Shown here: piece by piece, positions 1-8,461 of the stretch
How positions within the stretch are numbered: the stretch's first letter is position 1
Layout of the letters: every line of letters begins with the position of its first letter
Source of the DNA: Halobellus captivus
Lineage (GTDB): Archaea > Halobacteriota > Halobacteria > Halobacteriales > Haloferacaceae
Length of the DNA: 64,000 nt
Direction: 5' to 3'
NCBI RefSeq assembly: GCF_003697845.1
Contig: NZ_RDQE01000004.1
Location: 62,001-126,000, forward strand
The notes under the pieces: generated by a model
What the model was told of the DNA's origin: nothing
Seen by the model: only the letters and a program-made list of their open reading frames with translations
Databases searched by the model: none
Made by a program: the position numbers and the translations under genes

Positions 1-834
1 GTCCTCGTGGACGAGCGGGTACGGCCCCCACTCCATGTCGACGAGACCGCCCGTGTCCGCCCGGATCCAGCGTTTGGTGGTGTCGGCGGCCGTCGACTCG
101 TACCACCCCGGCCAGTGGACCGGCTCGTTCGGGAGCACGCCGTACTCGGCGAGCACGCTCTCGACGCCCTCCAGCGCCTTCTCGATCAGGACCGGCTGGA
201 ACCGGTGGGCGCGTCCCATCTCGACGGTGACGGTCGGGATGCCGTCCGCGGTCGCGACCGACCGGAGCGACCCCGCGTCGCCCGTGCCGTAGAGGACCAC
301 GTTGGTCGCGAACGCGCGGGCGAGTCGCTCGACGCCCGGGTCCTCGAGGTCGGCGCGGGCGTGATAGATCGTCGTTCGATTCCGGGTCGACGTGTGGAAA
401 TCGAGCCCGAGGTCACACGGGGCGACGAACCGGCGGTAGATCTCGTTGGCCATCCGTTCCGTCGTGTTCGATCCCGCCCGGCCGGGGAACGACCGGTTCA
501 TGTCCTGGTCGTAGATCGGCGTGTATCGCTGTTGGGCCTCGAACGCGGGGACGTTACACGCGTGGAGACAGACCAGCGTTCCGTGAAGCTCGCTCGGGTC
601 GTACCGGTCGGCGACCTCCTGAACGACCTTGACGCCGTTGAGCTCGTCGCCGTGGATCCCGGCGCTGAAGAAGACGTTCGGGCCGCCCCCTTCCCCGTTG
701 ATCACGGTGATCGGCACCCGGATCGGGTCGCCGAGGTAGCTCTCGCCGACCTCGTAGCGAACGTGTCGTTTCTCCCCGGGCGCGACCTCGGCGTCGTAGC
801 GGAACGGCTCCGGTTCGCGAGACGGTTCGCTCAT
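1..834 (-). CDS. Succinylglutamate desuccinylase/aspartoacylase-family protein (3' end outside window)
   Basis: Zinc-dependent M14-type deacylase. The first 278 codons are present; the C-terminus lies beyond base 1. Seen in the translation: GIHGDELNG (residues 59-67, with the HxxE metal pair H61/E64), DMNRSFPG (111-118), a third metal ligand in LDFHTST (H147), and VTVEMG with the probable catalytic Glu at 205. The family removes acyl groups from N-acyl amino acids such as succinylglutamate or N-acetylaspartate; the substrate cannot be told from sequence. The ATG (832-834) is chosen because homologous sequence starts shortly after an acidic N-terminus. It is divergent from the next gene. Confidence 0.85.
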   Translation of the reverse strand, partial: MSEPSREPEPFRYDAEVAPGEKRHVRYEVGESYLGDPIRVPITVINGEGGGPNVFFSAGIHGDELNGVKVVQEVADRYDPSELHGTLVCLHACNVPAFEAQQRYTPIYDQDMNRSFPGRAGSNTTERMANEIYRRFVAPCDLGLDFHTSTRNRTTIYHARADLEDPGVERLARAFATNVVLYGTGDAGSLRSVATADGIPTVTVEMGRAHRFQPVLIEKALEGVESVLAEYGVLPNEPVHWPGWYESTAADTTKRWIRADTGGLVDMEWGPYPLVHED

Positions 835-935
835 GCGGGCCCGTCACGCGACGGCGGTAAAACCCCTCGGCCGATGACTGCTCGGGCGAGCGATCGGCGG
901 TACCCTTACGGTACCCCTTCGAGAACGGATGCCGT

Positions 936-1964
936 ATGACCGAGGGAGACGGGAAATCCGGGGGTTCCGGGGTCGACCGCGATCCCGTGACCGAGGACGA
1001 CCCCGTGGCCGATCCCGCGGTCGCTCCCGACCCCGCAGCGGGTCCCGAGACTGATGACGTTCCCGAGACCGATGGCGATCCCGCGGCAGACATCGACCCC
1101 GCAGTCGCCGCCACCGCCCGCGAGGAGCTGCGGACGACGTTCACCTACCAGGTCGAGCGGCTCCGCGAGATCGACACCAAGGCCATCGAGATCCTCAAGG
1201 CCAACCTCGTGCTCATCGGGATCGTCGTCACCGGCGGCTCGATCGTCGTCCAGACCGAGTTCGACCTCGGCGGGTTCCTCAACCCATTCACGCTGGCCGG
1301 CGGGGTCCTCCTCCTCGTCTCCACGGGACTGGCGGCAGTCACGTACACCGCCTCGGACCTCCGCGGCGGGTTGGACATCGCCGACGTCGACGCCGTGATC
1401 GCGGCCGAAGGGGCGGGTCCCGGTGGCGACACGAGCGACCGCGACCCCGGATTCGACGAGCGACTGCTCCGCAGCTACGCCGAGTGGATCGACTACAACG
1501 CCCGAGTGACCGCGGTCAACGACCTGCTCGCGACGGTGACCGTCCTCCTGGTCTTCCTCGCTTTCGTCTACGTCGTCGCCGGCGTCGCGGTCGGGGCGGC
1601 CGGGCTCTCGGCGGCGGCATCGTGGCTCTCGTTCGCCGCCCTGACGGTCGTCGGCGGCTGGTTCACCTGGCTAGCCGCGCACATGGGCCACCTCGGTCCG
1701 GAGACGAGACATTCGGCGGCGTCCTTCGAGGGCGTCCAGCTCTCGAAGGGAGCCGACCGGACGGAGGCGTGGACGTCGCTCCGGGCGATGCTCGGAAGCG
1801 CACCGTCGGCGGAATCGTCGCCGGTGGAGACATCCGTGGTGGAGTCACCTGGATCGAGCGACGAAAACGAAGGTGAGGAGGGCGGAGGCGGGGAGAACGG
1901 AGGAGAGAGCGGAGGCGGGAAGGACGGCGCGGAGAGCGGAGACGCGGAACGCCGCGAGAGGTAG
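936..1964 (+). CDS. Haloarchaeal four-helix membrane protein with disordered ends
   Basis: 342 residues. Residues 1-60 are an acidic, Pro-rich tract of irregular D-P repeats. A helix containing EIDTKAIEILKAN (78-90) runs into membrane segments at about 89-106, 117-138, 197-219 and 228-248. The last 45 residues are Gly/Glu low complexity. No enzymatic motif is visible. The pattern of a helix with ID-KA-IL-N just before two membrane helices, then two more, loosely recalls the PycTM-type membrane module of Pycsar effectors, but this is only a pattern-level resemblance. Its stop codon abuts that of the convergent 40-residue gene. Function unknown. Confidence 0.7.
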   Translation: MTEGDGKSGGSGVDRDPVTEDDPVADPAVAPDPAAGPETDDVPETDGDPAADIDPAVAATAREELRTTFTYQVERLREIDTKAIEILKANLVLIGIVVTGGSIVVQTEFDLGGFLNPFTLAGGVLLLVSTGLAAVTYTASDLRGGLDIADVDAVIAAEGAGPGGDTSDRDPGFDERLLRSYAEWIDYNARVTAVNDLLATVTVLLVFLAFVYVVAGVAVGAAGLSAAASWLSFAALTVVGGWFTWLAAHMGHLGPETRHSAASFEGVQLSKGADRTEAWTSLRAMLGSAPSAESSPVETSVVESPGSSDENEGEEGGGGENGGESGGGKDGAESGDAERRER

Positions 1965-2087
1965 CTACTCCTCCTCTTCCTCCGCTTCGACCGGTCCTCG
2001 ACCTCGCTCCCAGACGGCCCTCGCCGAGGTGTCGTTCGGGGCGGTGTGTGAGACGTCCTTCATCGTGTCGCGGTCGGCGTCAGTCAT
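1965..2087 (-). CDS. Small acidic haloarchaeal protein (40 aa)
   Basis: ATG at 2085-2087; TAG at 1965-1967 immediately beside the stop of the convergent membrane-protein gene. The product begins MTDADRDTMKDVSHTAPN, continues with AVWERGRGPVEA and ends in five Glu. The core (TMKDVSHTAPN then a VWERG motif) matches a small conserved haloarchaeal protein type that I recall but cannot name. No cysteines or membrane segment. Function unknown. Confidence 0.6.
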   Translation of the reverse strand: MTDADRDTMKDVSHTAPNDTSARAVWERGRGPVEAEEEEE

Positions 2088-2176
2088 CGTGGGACCGGAT
2101 AGCGCGAATCCACGTATTAACGCTTCGGCGGGGTAGATAACGAGACCTAATATTGTATAAGGTTCCGTGCGGTGGC

Positions 2177-2659
2177 TCAGTTTCCGTAGCCTCGTTCGAA
2201 GGGGTCGATCTCCTCGGAGCCGGGTTCCTCCTCGTCTCGGGTGAACCCGGGGCCGCCGGTCGCGAGTTCGAAGACGAGTCCGTCGGGGTCGCTGAAGTAG
2301 ATGCTCTTGAAGTAGGTCCGGTCCTTCACCTCGCTCACGTTGACGTCCTGCTCGCGGAGGTGTGACTGCCACTCGCGGAGGGTCTCCTCGTCTTCGACGC
2401 CGAACGCGAAGTGGTGACTCGCGCCGGGACCGGGATTGCCCCTGGAGTCGGGATACTCGAAGTACGTGACGTTCGTGCCGGGTTCTCCCTCCGGCGTCGG
2501 CGAGAAGTAGTAGTGGGGCGTCCCCGGATCGTCGTAGTTCTGGGTCCGCTTGACCGTGTGCCAGCCGAGGACGTCCTCGTAGAACGCGACGGTCTCGTCC
2601 ATGTCGGTACAGATGTTCGTCACGTGGTGTAGTCCGGTGGTCGGTGGCGCGTCTCCCAT
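2177..2659 (-). CDS. VOC-family (glyoxalase/dioxygenase fold) protein
   Basis: 160 residues from the ATG at 2657-2659. A vicinal-oxygen-chelate fold is shown by LHHVTNICTDMDETVAFYEDVLGW near the N-terminus, the mid-protein histidines in PGASHHFAFGV, and the C-terminal FSDPDGLVFELAT motif with a metal-ligand Glu. Two beta-alpha-beta-beta-beta units fit one VOC domain pair. Likely a ring-cleaving dioxygenase or glyoxalase-like metalloenzyme; the substrate is unknown. It runs in the same direction as the doxX gene upstream, 118 bases away, so co-transcription is possible. Confidence 0.8.
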   Translation of the reverse strand: MGDAPPTTGLHHVTNICTDMDETVAFYEDVLGWHTVKRTQNYDDPGTPHYYFSPTPEGEPGTNVTYFEYPDSRGNPGPGASHHFAFGVEDEETLREWQSHLREQDVNVSEVKDRTYFKSIYFSDPDGLVFELATGGPGFTRDEEEPGSEEIDPFERGYGN

Positions 2660-2777
2660 AGCCGAACGTGAACGTCCACGGTGAAAGGCGTTGGCAGGAA
2701 GGTATCGGATCCGCGAACCAAGGGACGATCGATCGGATCGAAGCGAACTGACCTGGAACGGTTCGAGTCGAGCGGAC

Positions 2778-3227
2778 CTAGAAGAAGCCGATCTCGAGCG
2801 CGTACGGCCACGCGGTCCCGCCGACGGCGAGCAGCGCGAGCGACGCGCCGGCACCGTAGAGGTTCTTCAGGAAACCCGTCATCTCGTTCTGGCGTTCCTC
2901 GGGGTCGTCCACCGACCAGAAGTCGTGCATCGTCACGGCGGAAACGAGGAGGAAGACGGCGAGGCCGCCGGCGGCGACGACGGGATACACCCCGGTCGCG
3001 ATGCCGAGCCCGCCGAGCACTAACAGGAGCCCGGAGGCGATCACCGAGAAGCGCGGGGCCGGCAGGCCCTTGAACTCGGCGTAGCCGGCCATCGCGTCGA
3101 CGTCCATGAAGTGGTTGAGGCCCATGAACGCGAGGGTCGCGCCGAACAGCAGACGACCGAGCAGGAACAGTTCGCCGGCGAACGGCGTGTCGATCTGGAG
3201 CGGTAGCGTCGTGATTTCAGCTATCAT
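2778..3227 (-). CDS. DoxX-family membrane protein
   Basis: 149 residues with four hydrophobic helices and the DoxX signature near the N-terminus (GRLLFGATLAFMGLNHF). DoxX proteins are linked to quinone/thiosulfate redox chemistry and oxidative-stress complexes in the membrane. The ATG at 3225-3227 is chosen over an in-frame start 16 codons upstream because a TATA-like box at 3255-3261 lies 28-34 bases before it, the leaderless layout; the longer version would read through that promoter. It is divergent from an HxlR-type regulator, the usual arrangement for a redox-sensing regulator and its target. Confidence 0.8.
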   Translation of the reverse strand: MIAEITTLPLQIDTPFAGELFLLGRLLFGATLAFMGLNHFMDVDAMAGYAEFKGLPAPRFSVIASGLLLVLGGLGIATGVYPVVAAGGLAVFLLVSAVTMHDFWSVDDPEERQNEMTGFLKNLYGAGASLALLAVGGTAWPYALEIGFF

Positions 3228-3235
3228 CGTGTAAC

Positions 3236-3261
3236 TACGTGTACGAACGTAACCTATATAT
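3236..3261. promoter_or_regulatory. Shared doxX/HxlR control region with inverted repeat
   Basis: A TATA-like box (TATATAT, 3255-3261) lies in the 69-base divergent spacer. Between it and the doxX ATG is TACGT-N6-ACGTA (3236-3251), a perfect 5-base inverted repeat where the leaderless doxX transcript would start, a natural repressor site. Assignment to the HxlR-type protein encoded next door is inferred from position only. Confidence 0.5.
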
Positions 3262-3296
3262 CGCTTCCCGGACAATTGGGTTAGTAGGTAACACCG

Positions 3297-3671
3297 ATGT
3301 CATCACAGGACCTCGCGGGGGCTGACCCCACGTCGGCGGCGGAGCACGAGGACGAGACGATCGACACGCCCTGCCCGATCGTCGACTCGATCGAGCAGAT
3401 CGGCTCGCAGTGGCGGCTCGTCGTCCTCTACGAGCTAGGGAACGGCGAGCGGCGGTTCAACGAACTCAAACGCGAGACCGACGCGAACGCCCGTACCCTC
3501 TCGCGAGTGCTCGACGACCTCCAGGAGTCCGGGTTCGTCGACCGCCGGATGGAGGAGGACGCGCCCGTCGCGACCTACTACAGTCTCACCGACAAGGGCG
3601 AGTCGCTCGCGCCCGTCTTCGAGGAGATCGACGAGTGGGCCCACGAGTGGCTCGCCGAGTGTAACGCGTAG
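3297..3671 (+). CDS. HxlR-family winged-helix transcriptional regulator
   Basis: 124 residues. The core from residue 26 (CPIVDSIEQIGSQWRLVVLYEL) through FNELKRETDANARTLSRVLDDL and the winged YYSLTDKGESL segment is the HxlR/MarR-like HTH. C26 is at the position of the conserved N-terminal cysteine found in redox- or electrophile-sensing HxlR proteins such as HypR and YodB. Divergent from doxX with a 69-base spacer, so the likely role is control of doxX in response to oxidants or quinones (inference). Confidence 0.85.
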   Translation: MSSQDLAGADPTSAAEHEDETIDTPCPIVDSIEQIGSQWRLVVLYELGNGERRFNELKRETDANARTLSRVLDDLQESGFVDRRMEEDAPVATYYSLTDKGESLAPVFEEIDEWAHEWLAECNA

Positions 3672-3817
3672 TCCCTCCCCGATCCACCGCGTCCCCACCC
3701 TGTCCCCATCGCGTCTCCACCCAGTCCGATCCCCTTATATTCCTATTAACACCTCTCGCATCATCCGAGTGACTATACGAAGTCTTGAAGTAGGGTTTCC
3801 ATTTATACAGAGATAAG

Positions 3818-4084
3818 ATGGCGAAGTCCAACAAGTTCACCGTCGTTTCCGAGCAGAACGATCACGATCACGCCGCAGTACGTGCACATCCACGCAACGA
3901 GACGTACCACATCGTCGACTACGCCGACGGGACCGCCCGCGACCGCGTCGCCGACCTCCCGGCCGGCTCCGTCGTCCGGATGGAACTCTCGCGTGCGGGC
4001 CGCCGGAGCAACGTCTGGTGTGCCGAGTCGGTTCACGTCGCGGAGACCGACGGCGGCGTCGACGCCGAGAAACTCGAGAGCTGA
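3818..4084 (+). CDS. Conserved haloarchaeal protein (88 aa)
   Basis: A compact, probably beta-rich protein with the segments NKFTVVSEQNDHDHAAVRAHPRNETYHIVDYADG, PAGSVVRMELSRAGRR and VWCAESVHV. It resembles uncharacterised small soluble haloarchaeal proteins. No catalytic motif, signal or membrane segment. A TATA-like stretch (TTATATT) lies near 3732 and an A/T-rich stretch (ATTTATAC) at 3801-3808. It is convergent with ilvD; hairpins lie between the two stops. Function unknown. Confidence 0.65.
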   Translation: MAKSNKFTVVSEQNDHDHAAVRAHPRNETYHIVDYADGTARDRVADLPAGSVVRMELSRAGRRSNVWCAESVHVAETDGGVDAEKLES

Positions 4085-4110
4085 ACGGTCGAGAACGGGC
4101 CGACATCGGT

Positions 4111-4162
4111 CGGTCAGATCCGGTCACTGACCGCCGACGTTCCTCCTTTCCGGCTTCGCCGG
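4111..4162. terminator. Two hairpins between convergent genes
   Basis: CGGTCAG (4111-4117) pairs with CTGACCG (4127-4133), and CCGGC-TTC-GCCGG forms a second short hairpin (4150-4162). Both lie between the stops of the 88-residue gene and ilvD and could act on either strand. No clear T-tract follows, so a termination role is only suggested. Confidence 0.35.
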
Positions 4163-4208
4163 ACCCGCGGTCGAGATCCGTTTCTCGACGCGTTTCCGCG
4201 GCGAGTCC

Positions 4209-6002
4209 CTATTCGTCGGGTGTGAGTCGGGGATTCGTCACGGCGCCGATCGACGCCGAGGAGAAATCGCGGCCGTACTTCGCGAGCACCCCGCCCTCGT
4301 AGGGAGGCTCCGGGGCCTCCCAGCCCTCCGCGCGCGCTTCGAGCTCCTCCTCGGAGAGGTCGACCGTCAGGTCGCGGTTCGGGATGTCGACCGTGACCCG
4401 GTCGCCGTCCTCGAGGAAACCGATCGGGCCGCCGACCGCCGCCTCCGGGGCGACGTGGCCGATCATCGGGCCGCGCGTCGCGCCCGAGAATCGACCGTCG
4501 GTGAGCAGCGCCACGTCCTCCTCGTGGCCCGCGCCGACGACGGCGGCGGTCACGCCGAGCATCTCGCGCATGCCGGGGCCGCCCGTCGGCCCCTCGTTCC
4601 GGATGACGATGACGTCGCCGGACTCGATCTCGCCGGACTGGACGTACTCCATGGCGTCCTCCTCGTTCTCGAAGATCCGCGCCGGTCCCTCGTGGTAGAA
4701 GGCGTCGTCGCCGGTCACCTTGAGGACTGCGCCGTCGGGCGCGAGGTTCCCGTCCAGGATCTTGATCGCGCCCTCCGCCTCCTTGGGGTCGTCGACGGAG
4801 TAGAGGAAGTCGGCCTCGATCTCGTCGTCGTCGGGGAGTTCGCCGTCCTCCTCGAGCGCTTCGAGTTCCTCCTCGACCGTGCGGCCGGTCACGGTCATCG
4901 CGTCGCCGTGGATCAGGTCGGCCTCCAGCAGGCGACGGATCACGACCGGGACGCCGCCGATCTCGTGGAGGTCGTTCATCACGCGCGAGCCGCCGGGCTG
5001 GAGGTCCGCGATCTTCGGCGTCCGCTTCGAGATCTCGTCGAAGTCCTCGATCGAGAGGTCGACGTCGGCCTCCGCGGCGAGCGCGAGCAGGTGGAGGACC
5101 GCGTTCGTCGACCCGCCCATCGCGGTCTGGATCGCGATGGCGTTCTCGAAGGACTTCCGCGAGAGGATATCGGAGGGGCGGCGGTCGTTCTCGATGCAGT
5201 CCATGACGAGCTCGCCGGCCTCCGCGGCCACCTCGTAGCGCTCCTCGTCCTCGGCGGGCGGGGAGGCGGACCCGAGCGGCGCGAGCCCGAGCGCCTCCGA
5301 GATCGACGCCATCGTGTTGGCGGTGAACATCCCGCCGCACGAGCCCGCGCCGGGGCAGGCGTGTCGCTCGAGGTCGTCGAGCTCCTCGCCGCTCATGTCG
5401 CCCTCGGCGTACGCGCCGACGCCCTCGAACACCTGGACGATCGTCACGTCGCGACCGTCGTGCTGGCCGGGCATGATCGAGCCGCCGTAGAGGAAGACGC
5501 TGGGGAGGTCCGTCCGGATCGCCGCCATCATCATCCCCGGCAGGTTCTTGTCACAGCCCGCGACCGTCACGAGCGCGTCCATCCGCTCGCCGAAGGAGAC
5601 GAGCTCGACGGAGTCGGCTATCACCTCCCGGGAGATCAGGCTCGCCTTCATTCCCTCCGTCCCCATCGAGATGGCGTCCGAGATGGTGACCGTCCCGAAC
5701 TCGATGGGCATCCCGCCGGCGGCGTCGATCCCGTCGAGGGCGGCGTCGGCCACGTCGTCGAGGTGGACGTTACACGGCGTGATGTCGGCCGCGGGGTTCG
5801 GCACCCCCACGATCGGCGAGGAGAGGTCCTCGTCGTCGAACCCCATCGCGCGGAACATCGACCGATGGGGGGCCCGGTCGGCACCCTCCGTCACGTCCCG
5901 GCTCCGGAGGTCCTCGTCCTTCTCGCCCGCGAATCGGTCCGAATCGCCCTCGCGCCCGCGGGAGCGTTCCTCCTCGTCGGGCCGCGGCTGCTGTTCGCTC
6001 AT
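4209..6002 (-). CDS. ilvD: Dihydroxy-acid dehydratase
   Basis: Dehydrates 2,3-dihydroxy-isovalerate and 2,3-dihydroxy-3-methylvalerate in valine/isoleucine synthesis. 597 residues, normal length plus an acidic N-terminal extension of about 40 residues. The three iron-sulfur cysteines are visible: C77 (TPCNVH), C150 (GCDKNLPG) and C222 ([15 protein letters not shown]). The C-terminal [12 protein letters not shown] motif is intact. No other ilv or leu genes are in the window, so this copy stands alone. ATG at 6000-6002. Confidence 0.97.
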   Translation of the reverse strand: MSEQQPRPDEEERSRGREGDSDRFAGEKDEDLRSRDVTEGADRAPHRSMFRAMGFDDEDLSSPIVGVPNPAADITPCNVHLDDVADAALDGIDAAGGMPIEFGTVTISDAISMGTEGMKASLISREVIADSVELVSFGERMDALVTVAGCDKNLPGMMMAAIRTDLPSVFLYGGSIMPGQHDGRDVTIVQVFEGVGAYAEGDMSGEELDDLERHACPGAGSCGGMFTANTMASISEALGLAPLGSASPPAEDEERYEVAAEAGELVMDCIENDRRPSDILSRKSFENAIAIQTAMGGSTNAVLHLLALAAEADVDLSIEDFDEISKRTPKIADLQPGGSRVMNDLHEIGGVPVVIRRLLEADLIHGDAMTVTGRTVEEELEALEEDGELPDDDEIEADFLYSVDDPKEAEGAIKILDGNLAPDGAVLKVTGDDAFYHEGPARIFENEEDAMEYVQSGEIESGDVIVIRNEGPTGGPGMREMLGVTAAVVGAGHEEDVALLTDGRFSGATRGPMIGHVAPEAAVGGPIGFLEDGDRVTVDIPNRDLTVDLSEEELEARAEGWEAPEPPYEGGVLAKYGRDFSSASIGAVTNPRLTPDE

Positions 6003-6068
6003 GGTTGACCGTGTCGCTCGGGGGTCTTAAACGAACTCACCCGAACAAGTCCGTCCGGAAACGAGTCG

Positions 6069-6386
6069 TCAGGACCCGCGCCACTTGTGGCCGCACTCGA
6101 CGCAGGTGAACAGCCGGACCTCGTAGGAGCCGCCCGGCTTCGGCATCATCGCGTAGTAGGCCTGACCGCTGTCGCAGTCGTCCGCCGGACAGGGCTCCTG
6201 CATCGTCTCCGTGGAGCCTTGGGTCGCGTCGGCCACGGCGGGTGCCCCGTCGTCCCGCTGTCCGTCCCGGGTCGCCATCGCCGCTTCCGCTTGCGGGTCC
6301 CGCGGCTCCTCGTTCTCACAGGAGCGGCACACCCACGTCTCGCCCTCCGTGTGCATCATCGAACCACACTCGTCGCAGAATTGCAT
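6069..6386 (-). CDS. TFS/RPB9-like zinc-ribbon protein lacking the acidic cleavage loop
   Basis: 105 residues with two zinc ribbons joined by a disordered linker (about 28-62): N-terminal C4/C7/C20/C23 as in RPB9/TFS domain I, and C-terminal C66/C71/C95/C98 as in TFIIS domain III. True TFS stimulates transcript cleavage by RNA polymerase through an Asp-Glu pair in the C-terminal hairpin. Here that hairpin reads MPKPGGSYEVRLF (81-93) with no DE pair. It is therefore either an RPB9-like subunit or a TFS paralogue that binds without cleaving. Confidence 0.8.
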   Translation of the reverse strand: MQFCDECGSMMHTEGETWVCRSCENEEPRDPQAEAAMATRDGQRDDGAPAVADATQGSTETMQEPCPADDCDSGQAYYAMMPKPGGSYEVRLFTCVECGHKWRGS

Positions 6387-6482
6387 GCTACGTGGGAGTA
6401 CACGGGTGCCGGATAAATGTGTTAACCTCCGACCCGTCGTGGGTCTCGGAACCGGAAAAACATCGAAGACTCGAAGAACCCT

Positions 6483-7328
6483 TCACGAGTCGCTCCCGTC
6501 CGTCTCCGAGCCGCCGGTCTCCAACTCGCCGCCCTCCCGCTCCCATTCGGTCAGGCTCCCCTCGTAAAAGGCGATCTCCGGGTAGTCGAGCGCGCGGAGG
6601 ACGGTGTAGGTGTGGCTGATCCGGCGCGCGGTGTTACAGTAGAGGACCACGCGATCGTCGGGGTCGATCCCGCGTGCTCCCAACAGCTCCCGCAGCTCCG
6701 CCTCCGGCCGAACCGTTCGGGCGTCGGTGTCGACGAGCTCGCGCCAGTCCAGCCGGACCGCGCCGGGGATGTGGCCCTCCTCGTACTCCCACTCCTCGCG
6801 GGTGTCGACGATCGTCGCGTCGGGGTCGTCGACCGCGGCAGCCATCGTCTCGCGGTCGATGAGGGGACCGTCGGTCCGGAACTCGGCGGGACACGGGTCG
6901 TCGGGGGCGTCGTCGGGCTCCTCGTCGGCTCCGTCCGGCGCGTCGGTCGTCGTCGGTTGCGAGCGGTTCCAGACCGAGTAGTCGCCGTCGAGCAGGTGGA
7001 GCCTCGCGGGGTCGTGGCCGTACAGCTCGGCGGTGACGAGGAAGCGCGCCGCGAAGACGCCGTGGGTGTCGTCGTACGCGACGACCTCGTCGTCGGGGGC
7101 GATCCCGGCCGACTCGGCGATACCGGCGAAGACGTCCGCGCCGGGTAACATGCCGGCCTCGGCCGCCCCGTGTTCCTCGGCGCGGAACGTGTCGAACGGG
7201 ACGTTCACTGCCCCGGGGACGTGGCCGATACCCTCGTACTCCCAGGCGTCGCGGACGTCGACCACGGCGACGTTCGGGGCGTCGAGCCGCTCGGCGAGCC
7301 AGTCGACGTCAACGATCCGGTCGTTCAT
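6483..7328 (-). CDS. Tandem-rhodanese sulfurtransferase (thiosulfate/3-mercaptopyruvate type)
   Basis: 281 residues with two rhodanese domains (about 5-125 and 155-265) separated by an acidic linker. The C-terminal domain has the active-site loop YCNTARRISH with C231; the N-terminal domain has DDTHGVF where the cysteine would be, so it is structural, as usual in this family. It transfers sulfane sulfur from thiosulfate or 3-mercaptopyruvate to a thiophilic acceptor. Divergent from a second tandem rhodanese across 157 bases. Confidence 0.88.
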   Translation of the reverse strand: MNDRIVDVDWLAERLDAPNVAVVDVRDAWEYEGIGHVPGAVNVPFDTFRAEEHGAAEAGMLPGADVFAGIAESAGIAPDDEVVAYDDTHGVFAARFLVTAELYGHDPARLHLLDGDYSVWNRSQPTTTDAPDGADEEPDDAPDDPCPAEFRTDGPLIDRETMAAAVDDPDATIVDTREEWEYEEGHIPGAVRLDWRELVDTDARTVRPEAELRELLGARGIDPDDRVVLYCNTARRISHTYTVLRALDYPEIAFYEGSLTEWEREGGELETGGSETDGSDS

Positions 7329-7485
7329 GTCTCGTCGTTCGGAGCCGTCGGTTTAACCCCTCCCTTCCGGGCGATCGCTTCCGCGCTCGGGTCCAACGGG
7401 AAGATGTTGCCGCGATCGGCGAGGAGCGGCCGAGTGTGCCGTGAGGGTGGGGGATATAGGGGGTCGACCCGTACGGGAAGTCGTA

Positions 7486-8355
7486 ATGAGCGATTCCGAT
7501 TACGCGAACGACGTGCTCGTCTCGGCCGACTGGGTCGAGGAGCGACTCGACGAGTTCGAGAGCGACGACTCCGACCTCCGACTGGTGGAGGTCGACGTCG
7601 ACACCGAGGCGTACGACGAGAGCCACGCACCCGGAGCGATCGGCTTCAACTGGGAGACCGACCTCCAGGACCAGACCACTCGTGACATCCTCGAGAAGGA
7701 GGACTTCGAGGCGCTGCTCGGCGATCACGGCGTCACCGAGGACTCGACGGTCGTGCTGTACGGCGACAACGCCAACTGGTTCGCGGCGTACACCTATTGG
7801 CAGTTCAAGTACTACGGTCACGACGACGTGAAGCTGCTCGACGGCGGCCGCGAGTACTGGCTCGAGAACGACTACCCGACGACCGACGAGGTCCCCGAGT
7901 ACTCCGCGGTGGAGTACGAGGCGTCCGGTCCGCGCGAGTCCATCCGCGCGTACCGCGAGGACGTGGAGAACGCGATCGACCGCGGGCTTCCGCTCGTGGA
8001 CGTTCGCTCGCCCGAGGAGTTCAGCGGCGAGGTCCTCGCCCCGCCCGGACTCAACGAGACCGCCCAGCGCGGCGGCCACATCCCCGGCGCGCGGAACGTC
8101 TCCTGGTCCGTCGTCACGAACGACGACGGGACGTTCAAGACGGCCGACGAGCTGCAGGAGATCTACGCGGAGTACGACATCGACGGCGACGAGACGACCG
8201 TCGCCTACTGCCGGATCGGCGAGCGCTCCTCGGTCGCGTGGTTCGCGCTCCACGAACTGCTCGGGTACGAGGACACCGTCAACTACGACGGCTCCTGGAC
8301 CGAGTGGGGTAATCTGGTCGGCGCACCGATAGAGAAGGGCGAAGTCGACGACTGA
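7486..8355 (+). CDS. tssA: Tandem-rhodanese thiosulfate sulfurtransferase
   Basis: 289 residues from the ATG at 7486, chosen because GGATATAGGG (7451-7460) lies about 26-35 bases upstream and the homologous sequence begins at VSADWVEERL. The N-terminal rhodanese domain is inactive (LYGDNANW, D at the catalytic position). The C-terminal domain carries C242 in the loop YCRIGERSS, typical of thiosulfate sulfurtransferases. Together with the divergent tandem rhodanese it forms a sulfur-transfer pair. The symbol follows the usual haloarchaeal name for this type. Confidence 0.85.
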   Translation: MSDSDYANDVLVSADWVEERLDEFESDDSDLRLVEVDVDTEAYDESHAPGAIGFNWETDLQDQTTRDILEKEDFEALLGDHGVTEDSTVVLYGDNANWFAAYTYWQFKYYGHDDVKLLDGGREYWLENDYPTTDEVPEYSAVEYEASGPRESIRAYREDVENAIDRGLPLVDVRSPEEFSGEVLAPPGLNETAQRGGHIPGARNVSWSVVTNDDGTFKTADELQEIYAEYDIDGDETTVAYCRIGERSSVAWFALHELLGYEDTVNYDGSWTEWGNLVGAPIEKGEVDD

Positions 8356-8461
8356 ACGAAGTGAAGGAGTCGGTCTCGAAACGTCGAACGGGGAGCGAAG
8401 CGACCGCGAATCCGTTCTTTCGACGCCGACCGTCGCATACAACTACCCGGGGACGGTACCG

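Noticed and set aside
7-939. Long plus-strand open frame opposite the desuccinylase-type gene
   Set aside because: Arg/Pro/Val-rich translation with no family features; it mirrors a clearly conserved minus-strand enzyme. Long antisense frames are expected at this G+C content.
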